DNA of 64,000 nucleotides from Novosphingobium fluoreni (GTDB taxonomy: Bacteria > Pseudomonadota > Alphaproteobacteria > Sphingomonadales > Sphingomonadaceae), in contig NZ_JACIDY010000005.1 of assembly GCF_014196615.1 (NCBI RefSeq), positions 205,442-269,441 of the forward strand. Direction: 5' to 3'. Below are positions 53,806 through 62,438 of the stretch, piece by piece (position 1 is the stretch's first letter; the number at the start of each line of letters is the position of its first letter). The notes beneath the pieces were generated by a model. The model had not been told where the DNA came from, did not search any database, and saw only the letters and a program-made list of their open reading frames with translations. A program made the translations under genes and the position numbers.

Positions 53806-54546
53806 CTAAGCCTGCGTGGCGGTGACGATGTAATTCAGGGCAAGGTCGTCCGATTCGTGCAGGCCTTTCAGCGGCGACCAGGCGATCCCGCGCGGCTCTC
53901 CCATGACCAGTCCGGCCGCCAGCAGCAGATCGCGCAGTTCGTCAGGGGTGATGAAATCGCCCCAGTGATGCGTGCCGCGCGGGACTTGCCCCAACCGCTC
54001 CGCCGCCTCGACAAGCAGCAGGCGAGAGCGCGAGGTGCGGTTGGGGGTGGAGATCACCATCAACCCGCCGGGTGCCAGGGCATCCGCCAACGATCCGACG
54101 AACGCGGCCTTGTGGCCGACATGCTCGATCACCTCCATGGCGCAAACCAGGTCCTGCTCTTGCGGGGCGACGTGCGCGATCTCATCCGCGTGATAGGTGA
54201 TCGCAAGGCCCATCTCATCCGCGTGCGCCCGCGCTGCCGCGATGTTTTCGGCGGCGGCGTCGATCCCGGTGACGGCAGCCCCGAGCCTTGCCAGAGGCTC
54301 TGTTAGGAGGCCGGCCCCGCAGCCGACATCCAGCGCCCGCTTGCCGGCGAGGGGTTTGAGGCTGCGCGGATCGGTGCCGAAATGCGCGTCCACCGCCGAG
54401 CGCACGAAGCCCAGTCGAACCGGGTTCAGCCGGTGGAGCATCGCCGACGAGCCCTTGGGGTCCCACCACTGCGCCGCGAGCGCGCCGAAGTGTGCGGCTT
54501 CTTGCGGGCGGATGGTCTGTTGCGTTGCGGCGGTTGCATTGTTCAT
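53806..54546 (-). CDS. ubiG: Ubiquinone biosynthesis O-methyltransferase UbiG
   Basis: UbiG carries out the two O-methylations in ubiquinone synthesis. The roughly 246-residue product begins with the family HFGALAAQWWDPKGSSAMLHR, has the SAM-binding ALDVGCGAGLLTEPLARLG, and PRGTHHWGDFITPDEL later. ATG at 54546 follows a GTG two codons earlier; the family start is at the ATG. It is divergent from lysC. Confidence 0.97.
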   Translation of the reverse strand: MNNATAATQQTIRPQEAAHFGALAAQWWDPKGSSAMLHRLNPVRLGFVRSAVDAHFGTDPRSLKPLAGKRALDVGCGAGLLTEPLARLGAAVTGIDAAAENIAAARAHADEMGLAITYHADEIAHVAPQEQDLVCAMEVIEHVGHKAAFVGSLADALAPGGLMVISTPNRTSRSRLLLVEAAERLGQVPRGTHHWGDFITPDELRDLLLAAGLVMGEPRGIAWSPLKGLHESDDLALNYIVTATQA

Positions 54547-54625
54547 GGGCACCCCCTAACAGCGCGCCCGACTCTAATCCACTGGCCCGGACGGTAAACC
54601 CGGCGATCACAGGAGGTACCGCCCC

Positions 54626-55900
54626 GTGGCGCGCATCGTGATGAAATTCGGCGGCACTTCGATGGCCGGCACCGAGCGCATCCGGCGTGTGGCGGGCATC
54701 GTCAAACGCCAGCAGGAAGCAGGCCACGAGGTTGCCGTCGTAGTTTCGGCCATGGCGGGCGAAACCGATCGACTGGTGAACTTCTGCCGCGAGGCCAGCG
54801 CGCTGTACGATCCGGCGGAATACGACGTCGTCGTCGCCAGTGGTGAGCAGGTTACATCCGGCTTGTTGGCGCTCACGCTGCAGGCCCTGGGCTGCAAGGC
54901 GCGTTCGTGGCTGGGCTGGCAAGTGCAGATCAAGACTGACGACGCCCATGCCAAGGCCCGGATCGAGGATATTGATGCCGACGCGCTGATCGCTTCCATG
55001 GCGTCGGGCGAGATCGCGGTGATCCCGGGATTCCAGGGCGTATCGCCCGAAGGCCGGGTGACCACGCTGGGCCGGGGCGGCTCGGACACCTCGGCTGTCG
55101 CGGTCGCCGCCGCGGTCAAGGCCGATCGCTGCGACATCTATACGGATGTGGACGGCGTCTATACCACCGATCCGCGCATCGTCGCCAAGGCGCGCAAGTT
55201 GCCGCTGGTGACATATGAGGAAATGCTGGAACTGGCTTCGGTCGGATCGAAGGTGCTGCAAACCCGTTCGGTCAGCCTCGCGATGAAGGAAAAGGTGCGG
55301 GTGCAAGTCCTCTCCTCGTTTATCGACGAGGACGCGCCTGCCGCCGATACGCTGCCCGGCACGATGATCGTCAGTGATGAAGAATTGGCCAATGCGGAAC
55401 AGGAAGGAAGCGACATGGAACGCCAGCTGATCACCGGCATCGCTGCCGACAAGAACGAAGCCAAGATCACCTTGACCCGCGTGCCGGACCGTCCCGGTGC
55501 GGTGGCCGGGATATTCACGCCGCTGGCTGATGCGAACATCAACGTCGACATGATCATCCAGAACGTGGCGAAGGAAAAGGGCGAGACGGACGTCACCTTC
55601 ACCGTGCCCAAGGCCGATCTGCCGCGCGCTCAGTCCTTGCTGGAAGAGCGCCAGGAAGCGATCGGCTACTACCGTCTGATCGCGGACGATCAGGTGGCGA
55701 AGGTCAGTGTCGTGGGCGTGGGTATGCGCAGTCATGCGGGCGTCGCATCCACCATGTTCCAGACGCTGGCGGATCGCGGCATCAACATCGAGGCGATTTC
55801 CACCAGCGAGATCAAGGTCTCGGTGCTGATCGATTCGGACGAGACCGAACTGGCCGTGCGCGTGCTGCACACCGCCTACGGGATGGACGCCCCGGCCTGA
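54626..55900 (+). CDS. lysC: Aspartate kinase
   Basis: LysC phosphorylates aspartate, the entry to lysine, threonine and methionine synthesis. The 424-residue product has KFGGTSMAGTERIRRVA at the start, GRGGSDTSAVAVAAAVKAD, and two ACT domains at the C-terminus (LTRVPDRPGAVAGIF and VSVVGVGMRSHAGVAS), which give feedback control by lysine and/or threonine. GTG at 54626 has AGGAGG nine bases before. It lies opposite ubiG and upstream of the nitronate monooxygenase gene. Confidence 0.97.
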   Translation: MARIVMKFGGTSMAGTERIRRVAGIVKRQQEAGHEVAVVVSAMAGETDRLVNFCREASALYDPAEYDVVVASGEQVTSGLLALTLQALGCKARSWLGWQVQIKTDDAHAKARIEDIDADALIASMASGEIAVIPGFQGVSPEGRVTTLGRGGSDTSAVAVAAAVKADRCDIYTDVDGVYTTDPRIVAKARKLPLVTYEEMLELASVGSKVLQTRSVSLAMKEKVRVQVLSSFIDEDAPAADTLPGTMIVSDEELANAEQEGSDMERQLITGIAADKNEAKITLTRVPDRPGAVAGIFTPLADANINVDMIIQNVAKEKGETDVTFTVPKADLPRAQSLLEERQEAIGYYRLIADDQVAKVSVVGVGMRSHAGVASTMFQTLADRGINIEAISTSEIKVSVLIDSDETELAVRVLHTAYGMDAPA

Positions 55901-55986
55901 TCCAGTCGATCCCCGGCCTGTGCGACTTGTGCGACGGGCCGGGTCAGCCTAAAGGCGCGCTCCACCTCTTGCCGACCGGAGCAGTC

Positions 55987-57009
55987 ATGAGCGCCTATAC
56001 CAAGACCGCAGCGTTGATGGCGCGTGGCGCAGAATTCTTCGGCAGCGAACATGCGATCCTGTGCGGCGCGATGTCCTGGGTGTCGGAGCGCAATCTGGTC
56101 TCGGCGATCAGCAACGCCGGCGGCTTCGGCGTAATCGCCTGCGGCGCCATGACGCCTGAACTGCTGGACAAAGAGATCGCGGCGACCAAGGCGCTGACGG
56201 CGAAGCCGTTCGGCGTGAACCTCATCACCATGCACCCGCAACTGTTCGATCTGATCGCGGTATGCGGCCGCCATGCCGTGGGCCACGTCGTGCTGGCGGG
56301 CGGCATCCCTCCCAAAGGCAGCGTGGAAGCGATCAAGGCGGGCGGGGCGAAGGTCATCTGCTTTGCGCCCACTCTCGCGCTGGGCAAGAAGCTGTTGCGA
56401 TCTGGCGCGGATGCCCTGGTGATCGAAGGCATGGAGGCGGGCGGCCACATCGGGCCGGTGTCCACATCCGTGCTGGCGCAGGAGATCCTCCCTTCTCTCG
56501 CAGCCGATCATCTTATCTTCGTGGCGGGCGGGATCGGCCGGGGTGAAGCGATCGCCGGCTACCTGGAGATGGGGGCGGCGGGCGTGCAACTAGGCACCCG
56601 CTTTGCTTGTGCCGCCGAGTCCATTGCGCACCCCGCATTCAAGCAGGCGTTCTTCCGCGCTTCCGCCCGTGATGCGGTCGCTTCCGTGCAAGTGGACGCG
56701 CGCCTGCCGGTGATCCCGGTCCGCGCGTTGAAGAACAAGGGCACCGAGGCATTCACCGCCAAGCAGATCGAAGTGGCCAAGCTGCTGGATGACGAAAGTG
56801 TGGCCATGATGGAGGCGCAACTCCAGATCGAGCATTACTGGGCGGGCGCCTTGCGCCGCGCTGTGATCGACGGTGATGTGGAGAACGGTTCGCTGATGGC
56901 CGGCCAGTCGGTCGGAATGGTCACGAAGGAAGAGCCCGTGGCAGAGATCATCGCGGCGCTGATGGGCGAGTGCGAGGCCGCGCTGGCCAAGCGCGCCGTC
57001 GCGGCCTGA
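55987..57009 (+). CDS. Nitronate monooxygenase/FabK-like flavoprotein
   Basis: The roughly 340-residue FMN TIM-barrel protein has the typical GAMSWVSERNLVSAISNAGG start, KPFGVNLITMHPQL, the FMN-site GMEAGGHIGPV, GGIGRGEAIAGYLEMGAAGVQLGT and an NAGG-like loop. Members oxidise nitronates such as propionate-3-nitronate or act as enoyl-ACP reductase (FabK). The specific substrate is unknown. ATG at 55987 gives the family start. It lies between lysC and purU. Confidence 0.88.
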   Translation: MSAYTKTAALMARGAEFFGSEHAILCGAMSWVSERNLVSAISNAGGFGVIACGAMTPELLDKEIAATKALTAKPFGVNLITMHPQLFDLIAVCGRHAVGHVVLAGGIPPKGSVEAIKAGGAKVICFAPTLALGKKLLRSGADALVIEGMEAGGHIGPVSTSVLAQEILPSLAADHLIFVAGGIGRGEAIAGYLEMGAAGVQLGTRFACAAESIAHPAFKQAFFRASARDAVASVQVDARLPVIPVRALKNKGTEAFTAKQIEVAKLLDDESVAMMEAQLQIEHYWAGALRRAVIDGDVENGSLMAGQSVGMVTKEEPVAEIIAALMGECEAALAKRAVAA

Positions 57010-57018
57010 GGCTTGCTG

Positions 57019-57873
57019 ATGGTCGAGCCGCTCATCCTGGCGCTGTCCTGCAAGGATCGCCCTGGCATCGTCGCCCGGGTGACGGGTTACCTGGCTCAGG
57101 CCGGTGGCAACATTATCGAGGCGCAGCAATTTAACGACCGCGCCCAGGACAAATTCTTCATGCGCGTCGCTTTTGATCCGGGCGCTGCCGATCGTGAGGA
57201 TATCCGCGAAGGCTTCGGCCCGATCGCGCACGAATATGGCATGGCTTGGTCGATGCAGCGGCGCGATCGCCCGCGGCGCGTGCTGCTGATGGTCAGCAAG
57301 TTCGACCATTGCCTGGCGGACTTGCTCTATCGCCGTCGCATCGGTGAGATCGCGATGGATGTCGTGGCGATCGTCAGCAACCATCCGCGCGATGCGATCA
57401 ATTCCGAAATGATCGGCGATATTCCGTTTCATCACTTGCCCGTAGCCAAGGACAACAAGGCCACGCAGGAAGCGCAAGTCCGCGCCTTGGTGGAGGAAAC
57501 GCGGGCTGAGCTGGTGGTGCTGGCGCGCTACATGCAAATCCTGTCCGACGAGATGGCGGGATATCTGTCAGGTCGCTGCATCAACATCCACCACTCGTTC
57601 CTGCCCGGGTTCAAGGGCGCGAAACCCTACCACCAGGCCCATGCCCGCGGCGTGAAAATGATTGGGGCGACGGCGCATTACGTCACGGCCGACCTAGACG
57701 AAGGGCCGATCATCCACCAGGACGTGGAAGCGGTGACGCATGCCGACACGCCTGAGGATATGGTACGCAAGGGGCGCGACATCGAACGCCGTGTTTTGGC
57801 GGAAGCGGTGCGGCTCCATGTGGAAGATCGGGTACTGTTGAACGGAACGCGGACGGTCGTATTCGGCCGCTGA
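57019..57873 (+). CDS. purU: Formyltetrahydrofolate deformylase
   Basis: PurU hydrolyses 10-formyl-THF to formate and THF, balancing one-carbon units. The roughly 284-residue protein has an N-terminal ACT domain ([20 protein letters not shown]) and a formyl-transferase domain with [32 protein letters not shown] and the catalytic Asp in [16 protein letters not shown] at 57019 is preferred to a TTG two codons before. It follows the monooxygenase gene by nine bases. Confidence 0.96.
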   Translation: MVEPLILALSCKDRPGIVARVTGYLAQAGGNIIEAQQFNDRAQDKFFMRVAFDPGAADREDIREGFGPIAHEYGMAWSMQRRDRPRRVLLMVSKFDHCLADLLYRRRIGEIAMDVVAIVSNHPRDAINSEMIGDIPFHHLPVAKDNKATQEAQVRALVEETRAELVVLARYMQILSDEMAGYLSGRCINIHHSFLPGFKGAKPYHQAHARGVKMIGATAHYVTADLDEGPIIHQDVEAVTHADTPEDMVRKGRDIERRVLAEAVRLHVEDRVLLNGTRTVVFGR

Positions 57874-57890
57874 GGCGGCCTACATCGCCG

Positions 57891-58079
57891 TCAACTTTTG
57901 GCTTTATGCTCCGGCTTGCCCTTCCGCTTCGTGGAGGCAAGCTCTTCCAACTCCTTTTCCGTCATCGACTTTTCCATCGATTTGGACGCGCCCTGAAGTT
58001 TGCTCTTGGGCGTGTCGCCACGTTTGGCTGACAAAGCGGCTCCGGCGGCTTTCTGCTGAGCGGCAGATTTTGCAGGCAT
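57891..58079 (-). CDS. DUF3008 family small basic protein
   Basis: A 62-residue, Lys/Ala-rich protein with the DUF3008 pattern: start MPAKSAAQQKAAGAAL, then KSMTEKELEELASTKRKGKPEH. Function is unknown; the charge suggests nucleic-acid or stress-related binding. ATG at 58079 is the family start; the long frame upstream is not part of it. It converges with purU and faces away from the GH13 gene. Confidence 0.85.
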   Translation of the reverse strand: MPAKSAAQQKAAGAALSAKRGDTPKSKLQGASKSMEKSMTEKELEELASTKRKGKPEHKAKS

Positions 58080-58235
58080 CGTATGAACTCCTTGATCCTG
58101 GCCAAGTAACGCGCGGAGGTCATGGCGGTTCACAAGTTCAGGGCTAATGATCGCTGGCCCTATCCTATGGCAGGAAACGCTATCATCACCCCGTGACAAG
58201 GAACCATCGCCGGCCCCGCGCCTTTCGTCGGCGTG

Positions 58236-59837
58236 ATGGCAGAACGACGCGACACGCCCTGGTGGGAGCGGGGGGTGATCTACCAGATCTACCCCAGATC
58301 TTTTCAGGACTCCAACGGAGACGGGATCGGTGATCTTGCGGGTGTGATCGCGCGGTTGGACTATGTTGCGCAGTTGGGCGTCGATGCGATCTGGTTGTCG
58401 CCCATATTTCCTTCGCCCATGGCCGACTTCGGATACGACGTAGCCGACTATTGCGGGATCGAACCGCTCTTCGGGGATTTGGCTACTTTTGATCGGCTGA
58501 TCAGCGAAATCCACGCCCGTGGTTTGAAGCTGCTGCTCGATTTCGTGCCCAATCACAGTTCGGACCAACATCCGTGGTTTATCGAAAGCCGCTCGTCCCG
58601 CGATAATCCGAAGCGAGACTGGTATATCTGGCGTGATGCCGGCGCGGACGGTGGCCCGCCCAACAATTGGATCAGTGATTTTGGCGGCTCATCCTGGGAA
58701 TGGGATGAAGCGACGGGGCAATACTACCTACACGCGTTCCTGAAAGAACAGCCGGACCTTAACTGGCGCAACCCGGAACTGCGCGCGGCGATGAGCGATG
58801 TGCTCCGGTTCTGGCTGGATCGCGGCGTGGACGGCTTCCGCATTGATGTGATCTGGCACATGATCAAGCATGAAGCGTTCCCGGACAATCCACTCAATCC
58901 GGCATGGACGCCCGAAGTGAGAGAGCGCGACAAGCTGATCCAGCTTCACTCGACTGATCAACCCGAAGCGCACACGATTTCAGTGGAGATGCGTCGTCTT
59001 GCTGACAGTTATGGCGACCGGGTTCTGGTCGGGGAAATATTCCTACCCAACGATCGCCATGCCAAATGGTATGGCACCCCAGAACAGCCGCAAGTGCACT
59101 TGCCGTTCAACTTCCAATTGATCGAAAATCCGTGGGATGCGGCTTCGCTTCGGCAAATCATCGCGGATTATGAAGGTTCGTTGCCGGCGTTTGGTTGGCC
59201 CAACTGGGTTATCGGCAGCCACGACGCGCCCCGCATCGCTGCGCGCGTCGGTGAGGCGCAGGCGCGGGTCGCGGCGATGCTGCTGCTGACCTTGCGCGGT
59301 ACGCCCACGCTTTATCAAGGCGATGAACTCGGCATCGGCGAGGTGACGATTCCACCGGAACGAATGCGCGATCCCCAGCACTTGCGAGAGCCGGAGCGAG
59401 GGATCGGTCGCGATCGGTCTCGCACGCCGATGCCCTGGAACGATGCGCCGTTCGCCGGCTTCAGCACCGCCGAGCCGTGGTTGCCGCTGAACGATGACTG
59501 GCGTGCCAGAAATGTCGCCGCGCAGAGTGCGGATGAACATTCAATGCTGCGGTTTTTTCAGAAACTGCTCGCGCTGCGGCGCAGTTCCCCGGCGTTGACG
59601 ATTGGTTCCTTCACCTTGAAGGGCGCTGACGACGAAGTCTTGTCCTACATTAGGCAGGCAGGAGATGAGACGCTGCTGATCGTCCTCAACCTCAGTTCGC
59701 AAGCGCGCCGGTTTGCGACGCCCCACGGCTATGGCCTGGGTGATACGATCGCTTCTACACTCGCGAGATCTGACGCCAAAACCGGAACTGTTGCGGCGGA
59801 TGAGGGCGTGATCTTTAGACTGACGGGAAAACACTGA
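58236..59837 (+). CDS. GH13 alpha-glucosidase (oligo-1,6-glucosidase/trehalase-like)
   Basis: The 533-residue TIM-barrel glucosidase has the family motifs in order. Region I is FVPNHSSDQHPWF, region II has the nucleophile Asp 204 in DGFRIDVIWH, region III has the acid Glu 267 in LVGEIFL, and region IV has Asp 330 in VIGSHDAPR. Substrates are short alpha-glucosides such as isomaltose, maltose, sucrose or trehalose. There is no signal peptide, so it acts in the cytoplasm. ATG at 58236 follows a GTG one codon earlier. It overlaps the glycosyltransferase gene by one base. Confidence 0.9.
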   Translation: MAERRDTPWWERGVIYQIYPRSFQDSNGDGIGDLAGVIARLDYVAQLGVDAIWLSPIFPSPMADFGYDVADYCGIEPLFGDLATFDRLISEIHARGLKLLLDFVPNHSSDQHPWFIESRSSRDNPKRDWYIWRDAGADGGPPNNWISDFGGSSWEWDEATGQYYLHAFLKEQPDLNWRNPELRAAMSDVLRFWLDRGVDGFRIDVIWHMIKHEAFPDNPLNPAWTPEVRERDKLIQLHSTDQPEAHTISVEMRRLADSYGDRVLVGEIFLPNDRHAKWYGTPEQPQVHLPFNFQLIENPWDAASLRQIIADYEGSLPAFGWPNWVIGSHDAPRIAARVGEAQARVAAMLLLTLRGTPTLYQGDELGIGEVTIPPERMRDPQHLREPERGIGRDRSRTPMPWNDAPFAGFSTAEPWLPLNDDWRARNVAAQSADEHSMLRFFQKLLALRRSSPALTIGSFTLKGADDEVLSYIRQAGDETLLIVLNLSSQARRFATPHGYGLGDTIASTLARSDAKTGTVAADEGVIFRLTGKH

Positions 59838-60874
59838 TGCGCATCGCCATGCTAGCGCCAATCGCCTGGCGCACCCCGCCGCGCCATTATGGCCCGTGGG
59901 AGCTCGTCACCAGCCTGCTCACCGAAGCGCTGGTGCGCAAAGGCGCAGATGTCACTTTGTTCGCGACGCAAGACAGCTTGACGTCGGCGAAGTTGGATGG
60001 TGTCGTGCCGGCGCCTTACAGCGAGGATCCGTCGATAGACGCCAAAGTGTGGGAGCATCGCCACCTCGCTCACCTTTTCGAGCAGGCCGATAACTTCGAT
60101 GTGATCCACAACCAGGCCGATTTCCCGGCCCACGCCTTTGCTCAGCTTGTCGACACGCCGATGGTCACGACGATCCACGGCTTTTCGTCCGACCGCATCC
60201 TCCCGATGTACAAGCCCTATCAGGATCGCGTTCACTATGTGGCGATCAGCGAGGCGGACCGGCATCCAGCCCTGAAATACGCCGCAACGATCCACCATGG
60301 TATCGATGTTGAAAGCTTCCCTTTCGACGAGGCGGGTAGCGATACGCTGCTGTTCTTTGGCCGAATGCATCCCGACAAGGGCCCGCACCATGCGCTGGAC
60401 GTGGCGCGGCAAAGCGGGCGGGCGCTCGATCTTTACGGCATCGTACAGGATGACGGATATTTCGCCCGCGAAGTAACCTCCCGACTTGGCGAGAACGCAC
60501 GGTATCATGGGGCAGTCGGTGACGAAAAGCGCCTGAAGGCCCTGGGTCAGGCACGTGCGCTGCTTCACCTAATCGATTTCGATGAACCTTTCGGGCTGTC
60601 CGTGGTGGAAGCAATGGCCTGCGGTACGCCGGTGATCGCCTCAAGGCGCGGTTCTATGACTGAAATTATCGAGCACGGCGTCAATGGTTTCCTGGTGGAT
60701 AGCAATGTAGAGGCGGTGCAGGCGATTGCCGCCGTGGGATCGCTCGATCGGAAAGCCGTGCGAGCGAGTGTCGAACGCCGTTTCCACGTCAATCGCATGG
60801 CAGACGAATATTTGGCGCTCTACGAACGTATTCTTGCGTCCGAAAGTTCGAGAAAAGTCTCTGCCACGGTTTAG
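59837..60874 (+). CDS. Glycosyltransferase family 4 protein
   Basis: The 345-residue GT-B protein has the N-terminal RIAMLAPIAWRTPPRHYGPWE, a VVTTIHGFSSDRILP-like loop with the conserved HG, LLFFGRMHPDKGP and the EPFGLSVVEAMACGTPVIA nucleotide-sugar site, where the second Glu ligates the sugar nucleotide. Acceptor and donor are unknown. The ATG overlaps the GH13 stop (TGATG), so the two are coupled, perhaps for making and trimming an alpha-glucan or disaccharide. No signal peptide. Confidence 0.9.
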   Translation: MRIAMLAPIAWRTPPRHYGPWELVTSLLTEALVRKGADVTLFATQDSLTSAKLDGVVPAPYSEDPSIDAKVWEHRHLAHLFEQADNFDVIHNQADFPAHAFAQLVDTPMVTTIHGFSSDRILPMYKPYQDRVHYVAISEADRHPALKYAATIHHGIDVESFPFDEAGSDTLLFFGRMHPDKGPHHALDVARQSGRALDLYGIVQDDGYFAREVTSRLGENARYHGAVGDEKRLKALGQARALLHLIDFDEPFGLSVVEAMACGTPVIASRRGSMTEIIEHGVNGFLVDSNVEAVQAIAAVGSLDRKAVRASVERRFHVNRMADEYLALYERILASESSRKVSATV

Positions 60875-61460
60875 GTCTGCGGCCCTGGCCGGGATCACCA
60901 CAGCATCAGCGGGTCTCCAGCTTCGGATATCATCTATGTTTCGAAATCGATGGGTCGAGCAGCTAAGGCCAGTATAGTTGCGAAACAGTGGTCGTTTTCG
61001 CCTGATAGCGTCACGGAAACGAGACCCTCCGAAAAAGAGCAAGTTTTGTTAAGTCCCGCCAGAACGCGAGAGCGGCTGCGGAAAGCGACTGAAGTATCGC
61101 GATGCTGCTCGGGCGCCGATCGAGCAGAGTTGCACGCCCCAATTGCCGGTGGAACCCTCGCACTAACATCTATCGACCTCCTGCTGGATTGGCTGGCGAG
61201 GATCATGCTCAAAACATGGAAATGTTTACCGGGAGCGCCTCCGATCAGGCATGTACGATTATCGCTAACTTCAACAACGACTTAAGCCGATATCGTCGAC
61301 AATGGACGCCTTGGCATCAAACCCGATCAGCTGATTGTCTTGCGCAAAATGGCTGTTCTTATGGTCGATCACATTGTGAAAGCCGTCATTAGCGCCTAGC
61401 CAGACCGTCCTCAAAAGTTACGGGTCCGAGATGAAATATATCGGGCAGTTGATTACTGTA
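60875..61460. other. Intergenic DNA with no convincing gene
   Basis: From the glycosyltransferase stop to the mucR-like promoter I see no ORF with family motifs, good codon bias or a ribosome-binding site. The stretch is less GC-rich than its surroundings, notably from about 61210. A 47-residue minus-strand frame (61271-61414) with GANDGFHNVIDHKNSHFAQ is compositionally unusual but unsupported. No tRNA, terminator or repeat is clear. Confidence 0.5.
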
Positions 61461-61488
61461 TTGCCAAGATGTCGTATCTTTCTATTAT
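61461..61488 (+). promoter_or_regulatory. Candidate sigma-70 promoter of the MucR-like gene
   Basis: TTGCCA (61461-61466) and TATTAT (61483-61488) are separated by 16 bases, 37 bases before the start codon. The flanks are AT-rich (GAAATATATC, CTATTATAG), as expected of MucR/Ros targets, so autoregulation is possible. Confidence 0.5.
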
Positions 61489-61524
61489 AGAGCTTTCTCG
61501 CGTCGCAAATGAAAGACCATCCGA

Positions 61525-62364
61525 ATGCCCGAAGCTGACCAGAGCCAAGATGTCACCGCGCTGACCGTCCAGTTGTTGAGCGCGTACCTGTCGAACAATT
61601 CGGTCGGAGCGGGTGAGCTGGCGGACTTGATCCGTACGACGCGCTCGGCGTTGGTGGAAAGCGCCGTTCCTACGGTTGCAGAGGAAACGCCGGAGACTTT
61701 CACGCCGGCCGTTTCGGTCCGTAAGAGCGTGGGATCGCCTGAGCATATTCTCAGCCTGATTGACGGCAAGCCTTACAAGACATTGAAGCGCCACCTGGCG
61801 TCGCACGGACTTACTCCGGACGATTATCGCTCGCGTTATAATCTCCCGGCCAGCTATCCGCTTGTCGCACCGGAATATGCTGCACGTCGCCGTGCTGTTG
61901 CACAGAAGATCGGCTTGGGCAGCCGCAAGCCCGCGCCGGCCGAAAAGGTGCAAGCTGACGACACGGTGAAAACGCAGACCGCGCCCAGCAGCCCGCGTCG
62001 GAAGGCAAAGGTGGAAGAGGCTGGCGCGGCATCGACCCCGGCTGAGCAGGCTGGCGTCTCCGAAGCGGTAAACGCGCCGGTTGTCGCTGCGCCGGAAGCA
62101 AAGAGCGCTCCCAAGCGTGGGCTTAAGCCTGCCGCCGCTGCGAAGTCCGCCGCGGGCAAGGCTCCTGCTGCAAAGGCTGCAGCATCGAATGCGGCTGCTG
62201 GAGAACAAGCGGCGCCCAGCAAGACGCGCAAGAAGCTCGGCTTGTTCAATTCTTCATCGTCGGATCAGGGCGCTGATGCCGGCACGGCGGCGCAAGATGG
62301 TGGCGAAGCAAAGGCTGCCTCTGCCAAGCCGCGCCGCAAGGCTCGCACCCCGCAAGGCGAATAA
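61525..62364 (+). CDS. MucR/Ros-type regulator without zinc cysteines and with a long Lys/Ala tail
   Basis: The 279-residue product contains the MucR/Ros DNA-binding core at about residues 70-135 (KPYKTLKRHLASHGLTPDDY, YNLPASYPLVAPEYAARR, IGLGSRKP). The zinc ligands C-x2-C are replaced by Ser 77 and Asp 80, while His 90 and His 94 remain. This matches the zinc-poor or zinc-free variants known in Mesorhizobium. MucR is usually 140-180 residues; here about 140 extra residues of Ala, Lys, Pro and Ser follow, with KSAPKRGLKPAAAAKSAAG-like basic repeats. In other alphaproteobacteria MucR controls surface sugars, motility and cell cycle genes. It lies beside sugar enzymes and the RamB/ScfR gene. 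Confidence 0.88.
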   Translation: MPEADQSQDVTALTVQLLSAYLSNNSVGAGELADLIRTTRSALVESAVPTVAEETPETFTPAVSVRKSVGSPEHILSLIDGKPYKTLKRHLASHGLTPDDYRSRYNLPASYPLVAPEYAARRRAVAQKIGLGSRKPAPAEKVQADDTVKTQTAPSSPRRKAKVEEAGAASTPAEQAGVSEAVNAPVVAAPEAKSAPKRGLKPAAAAKSAAGKAPAAKAAASNAAAGEQAAPSKTRKKLGLFNSSSSDQGADAGTAAQDGGEAKAASAKPRRKARTPQGE

Positions 62365-62394
62365 ACGGGCGCGCGTTAACGCATCCAATCATCG

Positions 62395-62428
62395 GCGCGA
62401 CGCTTCCCTCTCAACGGAAGCGTCGCGC
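62395..62428. terminator. Hairpin between convergent mucR-like and ScfR genes
   Basis: A perfect 13-bp stem GCGCGACGCTTCC (62395-62407) pairs with GGAAGCGTCGCGC (62416-62428) around an eight-base loop. Neither side has a T-run of four or more, so termination may need Rho or the stem alone. Confidence 0.55.
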
Positions 62429-62438
62429 TGACTGACAA

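Noticed and set aside
54215..55870. 551-residue minus-strand ORF opposite lysC
   Set aside because: Antisense shadow of lysC; its C-terminal part merely reads through ubiG in another frame.
60950..61285. 111-residue plus-strand ORF in the gap before the MucR-type gene
   Set aside because: Poor codon bias, no ribosome-binding site, no recognisable domain.
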